Numbered from the stretch's first letter, positions 41,405-50,584 are shown. The stretch is 64,000 nucleotides of DNA from JANPBY01 sp963805505 (GCA_963805505.1 CAWDUP010000001.1:327574-391573); one strand, 5' to 3'. Notes: generated from the letters alone by a model not told the origin. Numbers and translations: made by a program.

Positions 41405-43585
41405 ATGGCACACCGGCGACCGGTCGCTTCCTCGGGTGGCGAGCAGGATGCCCGGCCCGGTCCGGCGCACATCGGGCAGCATGGCGAGCCGGGCCGACGG
41501 CTCGCGCACCTGGTGTGCGGACGCAAGACCAAGTGGTTCGTCCTGGCGTTGTGGATCGTCGCCTTTGCGATCGCCGGCCCGCTCTCGGCCAAGCTGAACT
41601 CCGTCCAGGTCAACAATGCCGAGTCCTACCTGCCGGGCAGCGCCGAGTCGACTCAGGTCATCAACCTGCAGCGAGAGTTCCGGTCCGAGGACGCGCTGCC
41701 GGCGGTCGTCATCTACGTGCGCGAAGGCGGCATCACCGAAGCTGACAAGGCCACGGCGCAGGCCGACCGGCAGGCCTTCCTCGACTCCTCCGACCTGACC
41801 ATCGTCGGAGACGTACCCCCTGTCATCCCGTCCGAGGACGGCCAAGCCCTGCAGATCGTCGTGCCGCTGCTGGCCGAGGACGGGTTCGCCATCGGTCAGG
41901 ACGTCGACGTGATGCGGGCGATCGCGACGACCGAGGGCGGTCTGGTGGTCAAGGTCGACGGACCGGCCGGCATCCAGGGTGACTTCGTCAAGGTGTTCGA
42001 CACCTTGGACATCCGGCTGCTCGGCCTGGCCGCCCTGGTCGTCATCGTCATCTTGTTGTTCACCTATCGCAGCCCGGTGCTGTGGCTGCTCCCGCTGATC
42101 TCGGTCTTCGGCGGGCTCACCCTTGCCCAGACGGTGGTCTACCTGCTGGCCAAGAACGACGTGCTCGTCGTCAACGGGCAGACGGCCAGCATCCTCACGG
42201 TGCTCGTGTTCGGCGCCGGGACCGACTACGCCTTGCTGCTCGTGGCGCGCTATCGCGAGGAGCTGCGCCGGCACGACGACCGGCACGAAGCGATGGCCGA
42301 GGCCCTGCACAAGGCCGGCCCCGCGATCCTCGCCTCGGCCACCACCGTCGCGGTCGGCCTGTTGTGCCTGCTGGTCTCCGACGTCGAATCGAGCCGCGCG
42401 CTGGGGCCGGTGGCGGCGATCGGCGTGGTCTGCGCCCTGCTGGCCATGCTCACCCTGCTCCCCGCCCTGCTGGTCGTGCTCGGTCGGTGGGCGTTCTGGC
42501 CACGGATCCCGCACGTCGGGTCGGAGGTGCACGAGGAGCAAGGCGTGTTCGCCCGGCTCGGGCGCAGCATCTCGGGCCGGCCGAGGGCGGTGTGGGTGGG
42601 TACGGCGCTGGTGCTGGGCCTGTTCGCGCTGAACGCGGTCAACCTCGAGGCCGACGGCCTTCCGCAGACTGACGCGTTCATCACCGCGCCCGACTCGGTG
42701 CTCGGGCAGGAGCTGATCGAGGCGCACTTCCCGGCCGGCACCGGCAGCCCGGTCATCATCATCGGTCCCGCTTCGGACGCCGACGCGATCCTCGCCACGG
42801 CAACCGCTGACCCGGGAATCGTCGGCCCCGCTGCACCGCCGCAGACCGGCGGGGGGCTCGTCGAGGTGCAGGTCACCTTGTCCTCCGCTCCGGACAGCGT
42901 GGCGGCCGACGAGACGATCCAGCGGTTGCGCACGTCCCTGGACGACGTGTCACCCGAGGTGCTGGTCGGTGGGGCCACGGCCGTCAACTACGACGTGCAG
43001 GTGTCCAGCCAACGCGACAACCGCGTGGTGATTCCGTTGGTGCTGCTGGTGGTGTTCGTCGTCTTGATGATCCTGCTGCGCGCGATCGTGGCTCCGTTGA
43101 TGTTGATGGCCACCGTCGTGCTGTCCTTCCTGGCGACCCTCGGGGTGTCCGCGTTCGTGTTCACCCATGTCTTCCACTTCGCCGGGGCAGATGGCGCTTT
43201 CCCGTTGTTCGCGTTCATCTTCTTGGTGGCGCTTGGCATCGACTACAACATCTTCTTGATGACGCGGGTGCGGGAGGAGTCCGTCCGGATCGGCACTCGT
43301 CCAGGGATCTTGCGTGGCCTGGCGGTGACCGGGGGAGTCATCACATCGGCGGGGATCGTGCTGGCCGCGACGTTCGCCGTACTCGGCACCTTGCCCCTGG
43401 TCTTCACCGCGCAGATCGGGTTCGTGGTGGCCTTCGGAGTGCTGCTCGACACCACAGTGGTTCGCTCGATCCTGGTGCCCGCCCTCGGCTACGACATCGG
43501 TCGTTCGATCTGGTGGCCGTCTGCCCTGGGCCGCGAGTCGGTCGACAGCGAGCATGTCGAGCATCCCGTCGCCGAACCCGGCTGA
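41405..43585 (+). CDS. MMPL family (RND-type) membrane transporter
   Basis: The 726-aa protein has the duplicated MMPL layout: a single N-terminal helix (FVLALWIVAFAIAGPLS), an extracytoplasmic domain (~residues 60-190), a five-helix block from LLGLAALVVIVILLFTYRSP to LLTLLPALLVVLG, a second extracytoplasmic domain, and a second helix block. The proton-relay motif GAGTDYALLLVARYREEL (~residue 280) and its partner ALGIDYNIFLMTRVREE (~620) are intact. MMPL proteins in actinobacteria move lipids, siderophores or drugs across the membrane. GAAGGGG precedes ATG 41405. Four phased repeats lie upstream. Confidence 0.92.
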   Translation: MAHRRPVASSGGEQDARPGPAHIGQHGEPGRRLAHLVCGRKTKWFVLALWIVAFAIAGPLSAKLNSVQVNNAESYLPGSAESTQVINLQREFRSEDALPAVVIYVREGGITEADKATAQADRQAFLDSSDLTIVGDVPPVIPSEDGQALQIVVPLLAEDGFAIGQDVDVMRAIATTEGGLVVKVDGPAGIQGDFVKVFDTLDIRLLGLAALVVIVILLFTYRSPVLWLLPLISVFGGLTLAQTVVYLLAKNDVLVVNGQTASILTVLVFGAGTDYALLLVARYREELRRHDDRHEAMAEALHKAGPAILASATTVAVGLLCLLVSDVESSRALGPVAAIGVVCALLAMLTLLPALLVVLGRWAFWPRIPHVGSEVHEEQGVFARLGRSISGRPRAVWVGTALVLGLFALNAVNLEADGLPQTDAFITAPDSVLGQELIEAHFPAGTGSPVIIIGPASDADAILATATADPGIVGPAAPPQTGGGLVEVQVTLSSAPDSVAADETIQRLRTSLDDVSPEVLVGGATAVNYDVQVSSQRDNRVVIPLVLLVVFVVLMILLRAIVAPLMLMATVVLSFLATLGVSAFVFTHVFHFAGADGAFPLFAFIFLVALGIDYNIFLMTRVREESVRIGTRPGILRGLAVTGGVITSAGIVLAATFAVLGTLPLVFTAQIGFVVAFGVLLDTTVVRSILVPALGYDIGRSIWWPSALGRESVDSEHVEHPVAEPG

Positions 43586-43625
43586 CGGCGCTGCGCCCGG
43601 GCTGGGTTCCCCTACTCTCGCTGTC

Positions 43626-44684
43626 GTGCCGGACATCTCCGAGCTCGAGGCGCTCGCGGGCGCCGTTCTCACGCCGTCGGCCTATGACTACTTCCGCGGC
43701 GGCGCCGACGACGAGGTGACGGTCGCCGAGAACCTCTCGGCTTGGGAGGCGATGCGATTGCGGCCGCACGTCCTGCGCGACGTCAGCGACGTGTCGACGG
43801 CGACGACAGTGCTCGGAACACCCGTCGCCACACCGGTCTTGGTCGCCCCCTGCGCCTACCACGAGCTCGCGTCGCCGCTGGGGGAGTCGGCGACCGCTCG
43901 AGGAACCGCCGCTGCCGGGTCGCTGTTCACCTTGTCCACCTTCGCCACCCAGACCTTGGAGCGGGTCGAGGAGGCGTCGCCGGGTTCGCCGAAGTGGTTC
44001 CAGGTCTACGTCTACCGCGACCGGGCGCTCACCGAGGCGCTGGTGCTGCGTGCCGCGGCGGCCGGCTACCGGGCGCTGGTGCTGACTGCCGACCTCCCCG
44101 TGCTGGGCCGGCGCAAGCGCGACGAGCGCAACGGGTTCGCCTTGCCTCCGCCCCTGGTGATGGCCCACTTCGTCGAGGACACCCCGACCCAGCTGGCTGA
44201 GGGATCGGCGCTCACGGCGCACGTTCAGGCGAAGGTGGACCCGGCGCTCACCTTCGACGACATCGGCTGGCTGCGCGACGTCAGCGGGTTGCCGGTGATC
44301 GTCAAGGGTGTCCTGCGTGCGGATGATGCGGTGGAGTGTCTCGACGCCGGTGCGGCCGCGGTGTGGGTGTCCAACCATGGGGGACGGCAGCTGGACGCAG
44401 CCGTACCCACGGCGGCAGCTCTGCCCGAGGTCGTCGAAGCGGTGGCCGGCCGGGCCGAGGTCTATGTCGACGGCGGGATCCGCAGCGGCGGCGATGTGGT
44501 CAAGGCGATGGCTCTCGGGGCGACGGCGGTCATGGTGGGTCGGCCGGTCGTCTACGCCCTGGCCGTCGGCGGGGCCGACGGGGTGGCGGGCGTGCTGGCC
44601 GGCCTGACCGAGGAGCTGGCTCGCACGATGGCGTTGTGCGGAGCCCGTACCCTTGCCGACCTCAGCGCCGACCTCGTCGCCTGA
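43626..44684 (+). CDS. FMN-dependent alpha-hydroxy-acid oxidase/dehydrogenase
   Basis: The 352-aa TIM-barrel flavoenzyme oxidises L-2-hydroxyacids such as lactate, glycolate or longer acids to 2-oxoacids. Seen are AYDYFRGGADDEVTVAENL, TPVLVAPCAYHELASPLGE, FQVYVYRDR, LPVIVKGVLRADDA (FMN-phosphate Lys), VSNHGGRQLD (catalytic His with Arg following) and VYVDGGIRSGGDVVKAMALGA. I take GTG 43626, giving a start that aligns with the family; an in-frame ATG at 43554 would overlap the MMPL gene by 32 bp. The PCAYHELASPLGE segment differs from classical lactate oxidases, so the substrate is open. Confidence 0.9.
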   Translation: MPDISELEALAGAVLTPSAYDYFRGGADDEVTVAENLSAWEAMRLRPHVLRDVSDVSTATTVLGTPVATPVLVAPCAYHELASPLGESATARGTAAAGSLFTLSTFATQTLERVEEASPGSPKWFQVYVYRDRALTEALVLRAAAAGYRALVLTADLPVLGRRKRDERNGFALPPPLVMAHFVEDTPTQLAEGSALTAHVQAKVDPALTFDDIGWLRDVSGLPVIVKGVLRADDAVECLDAGAAAVWVSNHGGRQLDAAVPTAAALPEVVEAVAGRAEVYVDGGIRSGGDVVKAMALGATAVMVGRPVVYALAVGGADGVAGVLAGLTEELARTMALCGARTLADLSADLVA

Positions 44685-44756
44685 CGGCACGTGAGCGGGA
44701 AACCGCTTTGGTCAACCGGTCCTCCTGACCGGATCGGTCGCGATAGCCTCCGCTTC

Positions 44757-45209
44757 ATGGCGACCCTGACTGGTGGTGCAGGAAGCAGTACGGCTGGCGA
44801 CTGGAGCAACGTGCTGGCCGAGGTGCCGTTGCTCGCGGGGCTGTCGAAGCGGCATATCAAGGCGATCGGGAAGCTGGCCAAGATCCAACGCGTTGCTGCC
44901 TATTCCGTCTTGGTGGAGGCGGGCCGTCCGGGCGACTCCTTCTATCTGATCCTGGACGGGACAGCCGTCGTCCGGCCTCCGGGCAAGCGCGCGGTCACGC
45001 TCAAGTCCGGCGACTTCTTCGGGGAGCTGGCGCTCCTGCAGGACGCGCCACGCACGGCGACGGTGACCGCTCAGGAGGAGATGCTCGTTGCTCGGATCGG
45101 CCGAACGTCGTTCATGAAGATGCTCGAGGAGAACCCAAAGATTTCCCTGGTCCTGCTACGGACCCTCGCCGACCGGTTGCGGACGGCGGAGAAGAGCGCG
45201 GTCCACTAG
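44757..45209 (+). CDS. Cyclic-nucleotide-binding domain protein without DNA-binding domain
   Basis: The 150-aa protein is essentially one cNMP-binding domain: SVLVEAGRPGDSFYLILDGTAVV and the phosphate-binding cassette FFGELALLQDAPRTATVTA, whose Glu and Arg are the classical cAMP contacts. The protein ends after the C-helix (LLRTLADRLRTAEKSAVH), with no helix-turn-helix, unlike CRP. It may bind cAMP to regulate a partner protein. ATG 44757 is used, as it starts just before the domain. Confidence 0.85.
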   Translation: MATLTGGAGSSTAGDWSNVLAEVPLLAGLSKRHIKAIGKLAKIQRVAAYSVLVEAGRPGDSFYLILDGTAVVRPPGKRAVTLKSGDFFGELALLQDAPRTATVTAQEEMLVARIGRTSFMKMLEENPKISLVLLRTLADRLRTAEKSAVH

Positions 45210-45287
45210 TGCTCGCCTAGAGCCCGTCTAGTGCCCGTCGGACCCAATGGCTCGCGCGGCGAGCTCGAGCACGGCAGGATCTCGGGC

Positions 45288-46055
45288 ATGACCGAGACTG
45301 CAGCAAGCCCGCCCGACCGACAGCCGCCTCCCTTCGAGGCCTACCCGCTCGACGACCCGGGCCGGGTGCTGTGCATCGCGGCGCACCCCGACGACCTGGA
45401 GTACGGCGCCGCGGCGCCCGTCGCGAAGTGGACGAGCTCGGGCCACGAGGTCGTCTACGTGCTGGCAACCAGCGGCGAAGCCGGGATCGACGGCATCGCC
45501 CCCGAGGAGTGCGGACCGCTTCGCCAGGCCGAGGAGCGCGCGGGCGCCAAGGTCGTAGGCGTCGACGTCGTCGAGTTCCTCGACTATCCCGACGGCGTGG
45601 TGGAGTACGGCGTCCCGCTGCGCCGCGACCTGGCCCGGGCGATCCGCCGGCACAAGCCGGACACCATCATCACCGGCAACCACCACGCGACCTTCGGCCC
45701 CGGGATGCTCAACCAGGCCGACCATCGCGCGGTCGGGCAGGCGACCCTCGAGGCGATCGCCGATGCCGGAAACCGCTGGATCTTCCCCGAGCTGATCTCC
45801 GAGGAGGGGCTGGAGCCGCACAAGACCAAGCGGGTGCTGATCCACGCCTCGCCGCTGGCCACCCACGCGATGGACATCACCGGCTGGATGGACCACGCGG
45901 TGAACTCCTTGCGCGAGCACAAGGCCTACAACGAGGGCCTCGGCGCCGACCACATGATGAGCGACCCCGAGGCGATCCGGATGTTCGCCGAGATGGCCGC
46001 CATGCGCCTGCCCGGCGCTACCGAGGCGTTTGCCTTCGAGCTCTACGAGTTCTGA
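45288..46055 (+). CDS. PIG-L family deacetylase
   Basis: The 255-aa protein has the PIG-L zinc-site motif AAHPDDLEYGAAAPVAKW near its N-terminus, GITPEE-like GIAPEECGPLRQAEERAGAKVVG, and a late histidine segment NQADHRAVGQATLEA. Actinobacterial relatives deacetylate GlcNAc-inositol (MshB) or mycothiol S-conjugates (Mca), and others act on glycopeptides. This sequence is not clearly MshB or Mca, and no mycothiol genes adjoin it. ATG 45288 is chosen; an extension to 45231 is not needed. It is followed by a tandem repeat and a palindromic repeat before lexA. Confidence 0.85.
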   Translation: MTETAASPPDRQPPPFEAYPLDDPGRVLCIAAHPDDLEYGAAAPVAKWTSSGHEVVYVLATSGEAGIDGIAPEECGPLRQAEERAGAKVVGVDVVEFLDYPDGVVEYGVPLRRDLARAIRRHKPDTIITGNHHATFGPGMLNQADHRAVGQATLEAIADAGNRWIFPELISEEGLEPHKTKRVLIHASPLATHAMDITGWMDHAVNSLREHKAYNEGLGADHMMSDPEAIRMFAEMAAMRLPGATEAFAFELYEF

Positions 46056-46066
46056 GCTGGCCCGCC

Positions 46067-46108
46067 GACTGGTCCGCATACTGGTCCGCAGACTGGCTCG
46101 CCGAGTGG
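46067..46108. repeat. 12-bp tandem repeat running into palindromic repeat copy 2
   Basis: Units GACTGGTCCGCA (46067), TACTGGTCCGCA (46079) and GACTGGCTCGCC (46091), then a partial GAGTGG. The last unit merges with the left arm of the 58-bp palindrome at 46102. A tandem array also abuts the copy at 51592. Confidence 0.65.
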
Positions 46109-46159
46109 TCGCGAACGGGGCGATCCAAGCGTTCTGATCGCCCCGTTCGACGCCACTCG
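46102..46159. repeat. 58-bp intergenic palindromic repeat, copy 2
   Basis: Left arm begins CGAGTGG and contains CGAACGGGGCGATC; right arm contains GATCGCCCCGTTCG and ends CCACTCG. Nearly perfect 24-bp stem with a 10-base loop. It lies between the convergent PIG-L and lexA genes, where it could also terminate transcription. Confidence 0.8.
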
Positions 46160-46194
46160 ACGGCGACGGCCGGCGACGGCCGGCAGCCGGCGGG

Positions 46195-47076
46195 TCAGAG
46201 CTTGCGGAGGACGGCGACCACCTTGCCGAGGATCTGCGCGTCGTCGCCGTTGATGGGGGCGAACGCCGGGTTGTGCGGCATCAGCCAGACGTGACCGTCG
46301 CGCTTCTTGTACGTCTTGACCGTCGCCTCGCCGTCGAGCATCGCCGCGACGATCTCGCCGTTGCTGGCGTCCTGCGCCTGGCGCACGACCACCCAGTCGC
46401 CGTCGCAGATGGCCGCATCGACCATCGACTCGCCCTTGACCTCGAGCATGTACAGGGACGCGCCTGCCGCCTCGACGTCGCCGACGATCTGGCGCGGCAG
46501 CGCGAAGACGTCCTCGATGGCCTCCTCGGCCAGGATCGGTGCGCCGGCTGCGATCCGGCCGAGCACGGGGACGTAGGTCGGCTGCGGGCGGTGGTCGCCG
46601 AACCCGGTGGCGTCGGCATCGGCCGGCAGGTCGTCGGCGTCTGGGGAGTAGACCTCGATGGCTCGCGGCAGGTTGGCGTCGCGGCGGATGTAGCCCTTGC
46701 GTTCGAGGACCTGCAGCTGATGGGCGACCGACGACGGTGAGGTGAGCCCGACCAGGGCGCCGATCTCGCGCATCGACGGGGGATAGCCGCGGTTCTCCAC
46801 CGACTCGCGGATGCACTCGAGGATGCGCCGCTGCCGGACGGTCAGTCCCTCGCCGTCGGTCCAGCCTTCGGGCAGCTCGGTGACGCTGGAGCCGCGCGGG
46901 CGGCCGCGCCGGGGCTTCCCGGTGTCGGGGTCGATGCCGGCGACGAGCTCGACCCCGGTGGCCAGCTCCTCGGGGGTGGGCGCCTTGGCGGGCAGATCCT
47001 GGACGACCTGCAGGCCGGCCTTGTCTGCCGCGGACGAGCTGGCGGGCTTCGACGTCGACGGGGGGTTCTTCGCCAT
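46195..47076 (-). CDS. lexA: LexA repressor of the SOS response
   Basis: The 293-aa repressor-protease has an unusually long, low-complexity N-terminal extension (~75 residues), then the winged helix LTVRQRRILECIRESVENRG with PSMREIGALVGLTSPSSVAHQL. The C-terminal S24 domain has the cleavage site Ala-Gly in GRIAAGAPILAEE, the catalytic Ser in VKGESMVDAAICDGD and Lys in GEATVKTY. It represses DNA-damage genes until RecA filaments trigger self-cleavage. CGGAGGAAA precedes ATG 47076. Three SOS-box-like sites lie between it and the divergent LysM gene. Confidence 0.97.
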   Translation of the reverse strand: MAKNPPSTSKPASSSAADKAGLQVVQDLPAKAPTPEELATGVELVAGIDPDTGKPRRGRPRGSSVTELPEGWTDGEGLTVRQRRILECIRESVENRGYPPSMREIGALVGLTSPSSVAHQLQVLERKGYIRRDANLPRAIEVYSPDADDLPADADATGFGDHRPQPTYVPVLGRIAAGAPILAEEAIEDVFALPRQIVGDVEAAGASLYMLEVKGESMVDAAICDGDWVVVRQAQDASNGEIVAAMLDGEATVKTYKKRDGHVWLMPHNPAFAPINGDDAQILGKVVAVLRKL

Positions 47077-47252
47077 GAGCGGTTTCCTCCGGGCTGTGCG
47101 GGGCGGGCTGAGCGGGCGGACTGAGCTGGGCGAAAAAACTGTCGGTGCTGTGGGTCAACCTGAGCGCTATGCGTACTGAGCGGACGGACCGCCCGGCCGA
47201 GATGGGGCTGCCAAGCGGTGAGGCGAGGCTAGCGGCAGCCGTACGTCTGTTC

Positions 47253-47346
47253 CCAACATTTGTTCGATCAGACTGGCCGCGTGTCGTGGACACCTGTTCG
47301 AACTATGTGCTAAACATCGTACACCCGTCCGACGGACATCTGTTCG
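47253..47346. promoter_or_regulatory. SOS-box-like LexA sites between lexA and the LysM gene
   Basis: The actinobacterial LexA box is CGAAC-N4-GTTCG. Three near matches occur: CCAAC-N4-GTTCG (47253-47266, one mismatch), TGGAC-N4-GTTCG (47287-47300, two mismatches) and CGGAC-N4-GTTCG (47333-47346, one mismatch). They occupy the gap between the divergent lexA and LysM genes, so LexA probably controls both. The rest of the 365-bp gap shows no gene. Confidence 0.7.
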
Positions 47347-47441
47347 ACTGTCCACCGGTCGGCGCGCCACCCAGGGTCGAGGACGAGCACCACTCACGCA
47401 CCATCCAGAGCTTGCCAAGACGAGAGAAAGAGGAGGCCACG

Positions 47442-48125
47442 ATGGCCACGCAGACCCTGACCCGCCCCGTCGGTTCGGCACGACCGGGAGCCGTCCGCCA
47501 GCAGCCCAAGCAGGCGCAGCCCAAGCCGGTGCGACCTTTTCCGGTGACCGTTCGGGCGGCCCGGCCGGTGGCGCGGGAGCAGGTGCGGCCCAGCATGCGG
47601 GTGGCCTCACCGGTGTCAGGAGGCTCACGAGCCTCAAGAGGTTCAGCAGCCTCAGAAACCTCAGCAGCCTCAGAAAGATCAGCAGCCTCGGCAGTCTCGG
47701 GCGTCTCAGTGCCGCAGCAGCTCACGGCGCGCACCACGACGTACGCAGCCTCGAGCCTTCCGGTCGCGAGCCTCCCGGTCACGACTCTCCCTGCGTCGGG
47801 CTACCCGAAGCGCACCACGCGGCCCGGCCTGCGGATCACCCGTCGCGGCCGGCTCGCGCTGGTGCTGGCGCTGGCCCTGACGATGGCCGCCTTGATGATC
47901 GGTGCCGTCCTTCAGCTCGGCACGCCCGCTCAGGCCGCGCCGGATGGCTCCACCGGCGCGGTGACTCGCAGCGTGGTTGTCGCTCCGGGGGAGACCCTGT
48001 GGGACATCGCTCGCGACGTACGCCCCGGCGCCGACCCCCGCGAGACCGTGCACCGCATCCAGGAGCTCAACGGCCTCACGACGGTGACCGTCTGGGCCGG
48101 CCAGCCGCTCATCGTCCCCGCGTGA
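47442..48125 (+). CDS. LysM domain membrane protein, SOS-linked cell-division-suppressor-like (Rv2719c type)
   Basis: The 227-aa protein starts at ATG 47442 after AAAGAGGAGG. It has an Arg/Pro/Gln-rich cytoplasmic N-terminal half with a Ser/Ala repeat tract (SAASETSAASERSAASAVSG), one membrane helix (LALVLALALTMAALMIGAVL, ~residues 130-150), and a C-terminal extracellular LysM domain (VVAPGETLWDIARDV ... WAGQPLIVP) expected to bind peptidoglycan. In Mycobacterium the gene divergent from lexA (Rv2719c) is a LysM-type, damage-induced protein that halts division, and the same arrangement with SOS-like boxes is seen here. The role is inferred from synteny. Confidence 0.85.
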   Translation: MATQTLTRPVGSARPGAVRQQPKQAQPKPVRPFPVTVRAARPVAREQVRPSMRVASPVSGGSRASRGSAASETSAASERSAASAVSGVSVPQQLTARTTTYAASSLPVASLPVTTLPASGYPKRTTRPGLRITRRGRLALVLALALTMAALMIGAVLQLGTPAQAAPDGSTGAVTRSVVVAPGETLWDIARDVRPGADPRETVHRIQELNGLTTVTVWAGQPLIVPA

Positions 48126-48132
48126 CCGTGAG

Positions 48133-49479
48133 CTAGCGCGGCACCTTGACCAGGGTGCGCTTGGAGTAGTCACTCGGTCCCACAGCGCTGCCGGCCCGCA
48201 CCTTCACCTGGTAGGTGTGGCCAGGCTTCAGCGACGTCCAGTCGTAGCGGGTGCCGTCGGCGCTGACCTTGCTGCGGGTCCAGGGCGTGTAGCCGGAGCT
48301 GGTCTGCCGGCGGATGGCCACGTTGTAGTTCGTGACGGGGGTTCCGCGCTGCTCGGCGCGGTACCACGCATACCTGATCATCGCCTTGGCCGGGGTGATC
48401 CAGCGCGGCGCCTTGGGGGCTCGCGGAGCCATGGCCGGGGTGAAGGCGCGGTAGGAGCTCCACGCGCTGCTGCCGGCGCTGTTGCGGAAGGAGACCTTGA
48501 CCCGGTAGCTGCGGCCGTTGTCCAGACCGTTGAACGTGGTCGCCGTTGCGTCGCCGGACAGTGACCGGTAGCTGGGCTTGCTCCACTTGCTCGTGCTGGG
48601 GCGGTAGAGCTCCATCGCCACGGCGACGGCCTTCACGTCGTTGCCGGGGGGCGACCAGCGGACGTGGAGGGACTGGTTGCCCGCGCTGCCCGAGGCGGAG
48701 GGCTTCGTGGGGGTCGACGTCCAGCTGGGAGTGATGCAGCCGTTGCCCGTTGCGGGGGTGACGAACTTGCGCGGCGTCAGGTCGTCCCACGAGGTCTTGC
48801 CTCCGGGCAGGGCCTGCGGCCAGCTGACCTTCGCGCCGTTCTCACAGACCAGGAGCGGCCCGAAGTTGATCTGGTCGCCGTGCACGCCGCCCGAGCGCAC
48901 CTCGAAGTGCAGATAGGGGGTCGCGCACGGATAGACCGTACCCACGCCCATGGTTCCGATCTTCGTCGCCGGCGTGACGAGCTGGCCCTCCTTGGCGGTG
49001 ATCTTGCCGAGGTGGTGGTAGCGGGAGACGATGCCGCCGCCGTGATCGACCCACACCCAGGTGCCGCCGGTGTCCCCCTTGTCGGCGCCGCACTTGTGGC
49101 TCTCCCGGCCGATGTGGAAGATCCCCGCTCCCGCGGCGTAGATCGGGTCGCCGGCCACCTGGTCGGGGGTGAGCAGGTCCACGGCCCAGTAGCCGTGGTA
49201 TTTGCCCGGCCCGCGCTTGTCGTCGCAGTTGGTCTTGACGCAGGAGATCTTGGCCGGCTCCCGGAGGGGGAACCACGCGGGGTCGCTGAAGGGGTGGGCG
49301 CTGGTCGGGGAACTCAGGGTCTTGACCGTCGAGGCCGTCGAGACGGTCGAGGCGGTCGTCGCGCTGGTGGCCGCGGACGCTTCCTGGGCGTTCCCGCTCG
49401 GCAGGCCCGTGGTCAGGAAGGCGACTGACAGGGTCGCGATCGCGGGCAGCGCAAAGAGCCTGGAACGTCTGGACACCAT
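48133..49479 (-). CDS. Secreted M23 family peptidase with fibronectin type III domains
   Basis: The 448-aa protein starts at ATG 49479 with a signal peptide (MVSRRSRLFALPAIATLSVA ...). An M23-like region (~residues 75-245) carries YHGYWAVDLL, GGGIVSRYHHLGKI, GTMGVGT and the metal motif LHFEVRSGG. Two fibronectin type III-like modules follow (NQSLHVRWSPPGNDVKAVAV; DWTSLKPGHTYQVKV). M23 enzymes cut peptidoglycan cross-links. The usual first-ligand pattern HxxxD is replaced by the YHGYWAVDL region, where His and Asp are spaced HxxxxxD, so activity should be treated with some caution. A longer frame to 49899 crosses a palindromic repeat and is rejected. Confidence 0.87.
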   Translation of the reverse strand: MVSRRSRLFALPAIATLSVAFLTTGLPSGNAQEASAATSATTASTVSTASTVKTLSSPTSAHPFSDPAWFPLREPAKISCVKTNCDDKRGPGKYHGYWAVDLLTPDQVAGDPIYAAGAGIFHIGRESHKCGADKGDTGGTWVWVDHGGGIVSRYHHLGKITAKEGQLVTPATKIGTMGVGTVYPCATPYLHFEVRSGGVHGDQINFGPLLVCENGAKVSWPQALPGGKTSWDDLTPRKFVTPATGNGCITPSWTSTPTKPSASGSAGNQSLHVRWSPPGNDVKAVAVAMELYRPSTSKWSKPSYRSLSGDATATTFNGLDNGRSYRVKVSFRNSAGSSAWSSYRAFTPAMAPRAPKAPRWITPAKAMIRYAWYRAEQRGTPVTNYNVAIRRQTSSGYTPWTRSKVSADGTRYDWTSLKPGHTYQVKVRAGSAVGPSDYSKRTLVKVPR

Positions 49480-49563
49480 GTGGACCCTATCGGCTAGCGG
49501 AGAGCCGATCTGGACTGCTTCCAAGGAGTCACCCGTTCGGGTGCCCGCCCAGAAACCTCCCGC

Positions 49564-49621
49564 CGAATGGCGTCGAACGGGGCGATCGAGGCGCCTGGAT
49601 TGCCCCGTTCGATGCCATTCG
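49564..49621. repeat. 58-bp intergenic palindromic repeat, copy 3
   Basis: Left arm begins CGAATGGCGTCGAACGGGG; right arm contains GATTGCCCCGTTCG and ends GCCATTCG. The stem can extend by CCTCCCGC on the left and GCGGGAGG on the right. It lies between divergent genes (M23 peptidase and enoyl-CoA hydratase), close to the start of the latter. Confidence 0.8.
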
Positions 49622-49644
49622 AGGCGGGAGGGCAGGATGCGGTC

Positions 49645-50458
49645 ATGGACGACGACGCGACTTCGACTGGCAGCGACGAACGGGTCCGCTCCGAGCTCGC
49701 CGACGGGATCCTCACGGTCACCCTCGACCGGCCGGACCGGCTGAACGCCGTCACGGCGCGCACCCTGAGCCGGTTCCTCGAGCTCATCGAGCGCGCCGAG
49801 GCCGACGACGTCTGCCGTCGTGGTCGTGACCGGCGCGGGGAAGGCGTTCAGCTCGGGCCAGGACCTCCAGGAGCTCGACGCCGACCTGGCCGGCGGCACG
49901 GACGCAGACTTCCGCGAGCACCTCGCGCTGTTTCAGTCGGTGACCGAACGGATCCTGTTTCACCCCAAGCCCTTCATCGCCGCCATCAACGGGGTGGCCG
50001 TCGGCTTCGGGGCCGAGCTGGCGCTCGCGTGCGACGTACGGCTGGCGTCGACGCAGGCCCGCATCGGCTTCGTCGAGGCCACCCGGGCGCTGTTCCAGAC
50101 CAACGGCGTGATGTGGCTCCTGCCGCGCATCATCGGCCACGGCAACGCCAGCCACTTGCTGCTCACCGGGTCGATCGTCGACGCCGACGAGGCCCACCGG
50201 ATCGGGCTGGTGTCGCGGGTGTACGGCCCCGACGACCTCGCCGCCGCCACTCGTGAGCTGGCCGAGCGGATCCGCGACAACGCGCCGATCTCGGTGCGGC
50301 TGGTCAAGCGGGTGCTCGGCGTCACCTGGGAGGAGCGGCTCGACCAGGTCATGGCCCGCGAGGTCGACGGGATGCTCGACTGCATCCGCAGCGAGGACCT
50401 CGCCGAGGGCACCCGCGCGTTCCTCGAGGGCCGCCCGCCGCGCTACCAAGGTCGCTGA
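49645..50458 (+). pseudogene. Enoyl-CoA hydratase/isomerase, one frameshift
   Basis: ATG 49645 begins a crotonase-type protein: GILTVTLDRPDRLNAVTART, then after a frameshift near 49813 the oxyanion-hole segment VVVTGAGKAFSSGQDLQEL, INGVAVGFGAELALACDVRL (second oxyanion strand), and IGFVEATRALFQTNGVMWLLP. Both parts are full quality, and one extra base restores a ~270-aa protein of normal length. It would hydrate or isomerise enoyl-CoA in fatty-acid or aromatic degradation. The defect is either a sequencing indel or a recent mutation. A palindromic repeat lies just before it. Confidence 0.85.
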
Positions 50459-50505
50459 GCCCGAGGCGCGTGGGGCCGACCAGGGTCACCGACGAGCGCG
50501 GCTGA

Positions 50506-50564
50506 CGAGTGGCGTCGAACGGGGCGATCTCGGCCGCCTCGATTGCCCCGTTCGATGCCATTCG
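50506..50564. repeat. 59-bp intergenic palindromic repeat, copy 4
   Basis: Left arm CGAGTGGCGTCGAACGGGGC..., right arm GATTGCCCCGTTCG...CCATTCG, loop of 11 bases. Arms are nearly identical to copy 3, ~940 bp away. It lies between the convergent enoyl-CoA hydratase gene and the DUF559 gene. Confidence 0.8.
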
Positions 50565-50584
50565 CCGAGAGGGTGCGCGGGCGG

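Noticed and set aside
48133..49899. Longer frame for the M23 peptidase
   Set aside because: The extra N-terminal part runs through palindromic repeat copy 3 and the antisense of the enoyl-CoA hydratase; a clear signal peptide begins at 49479.
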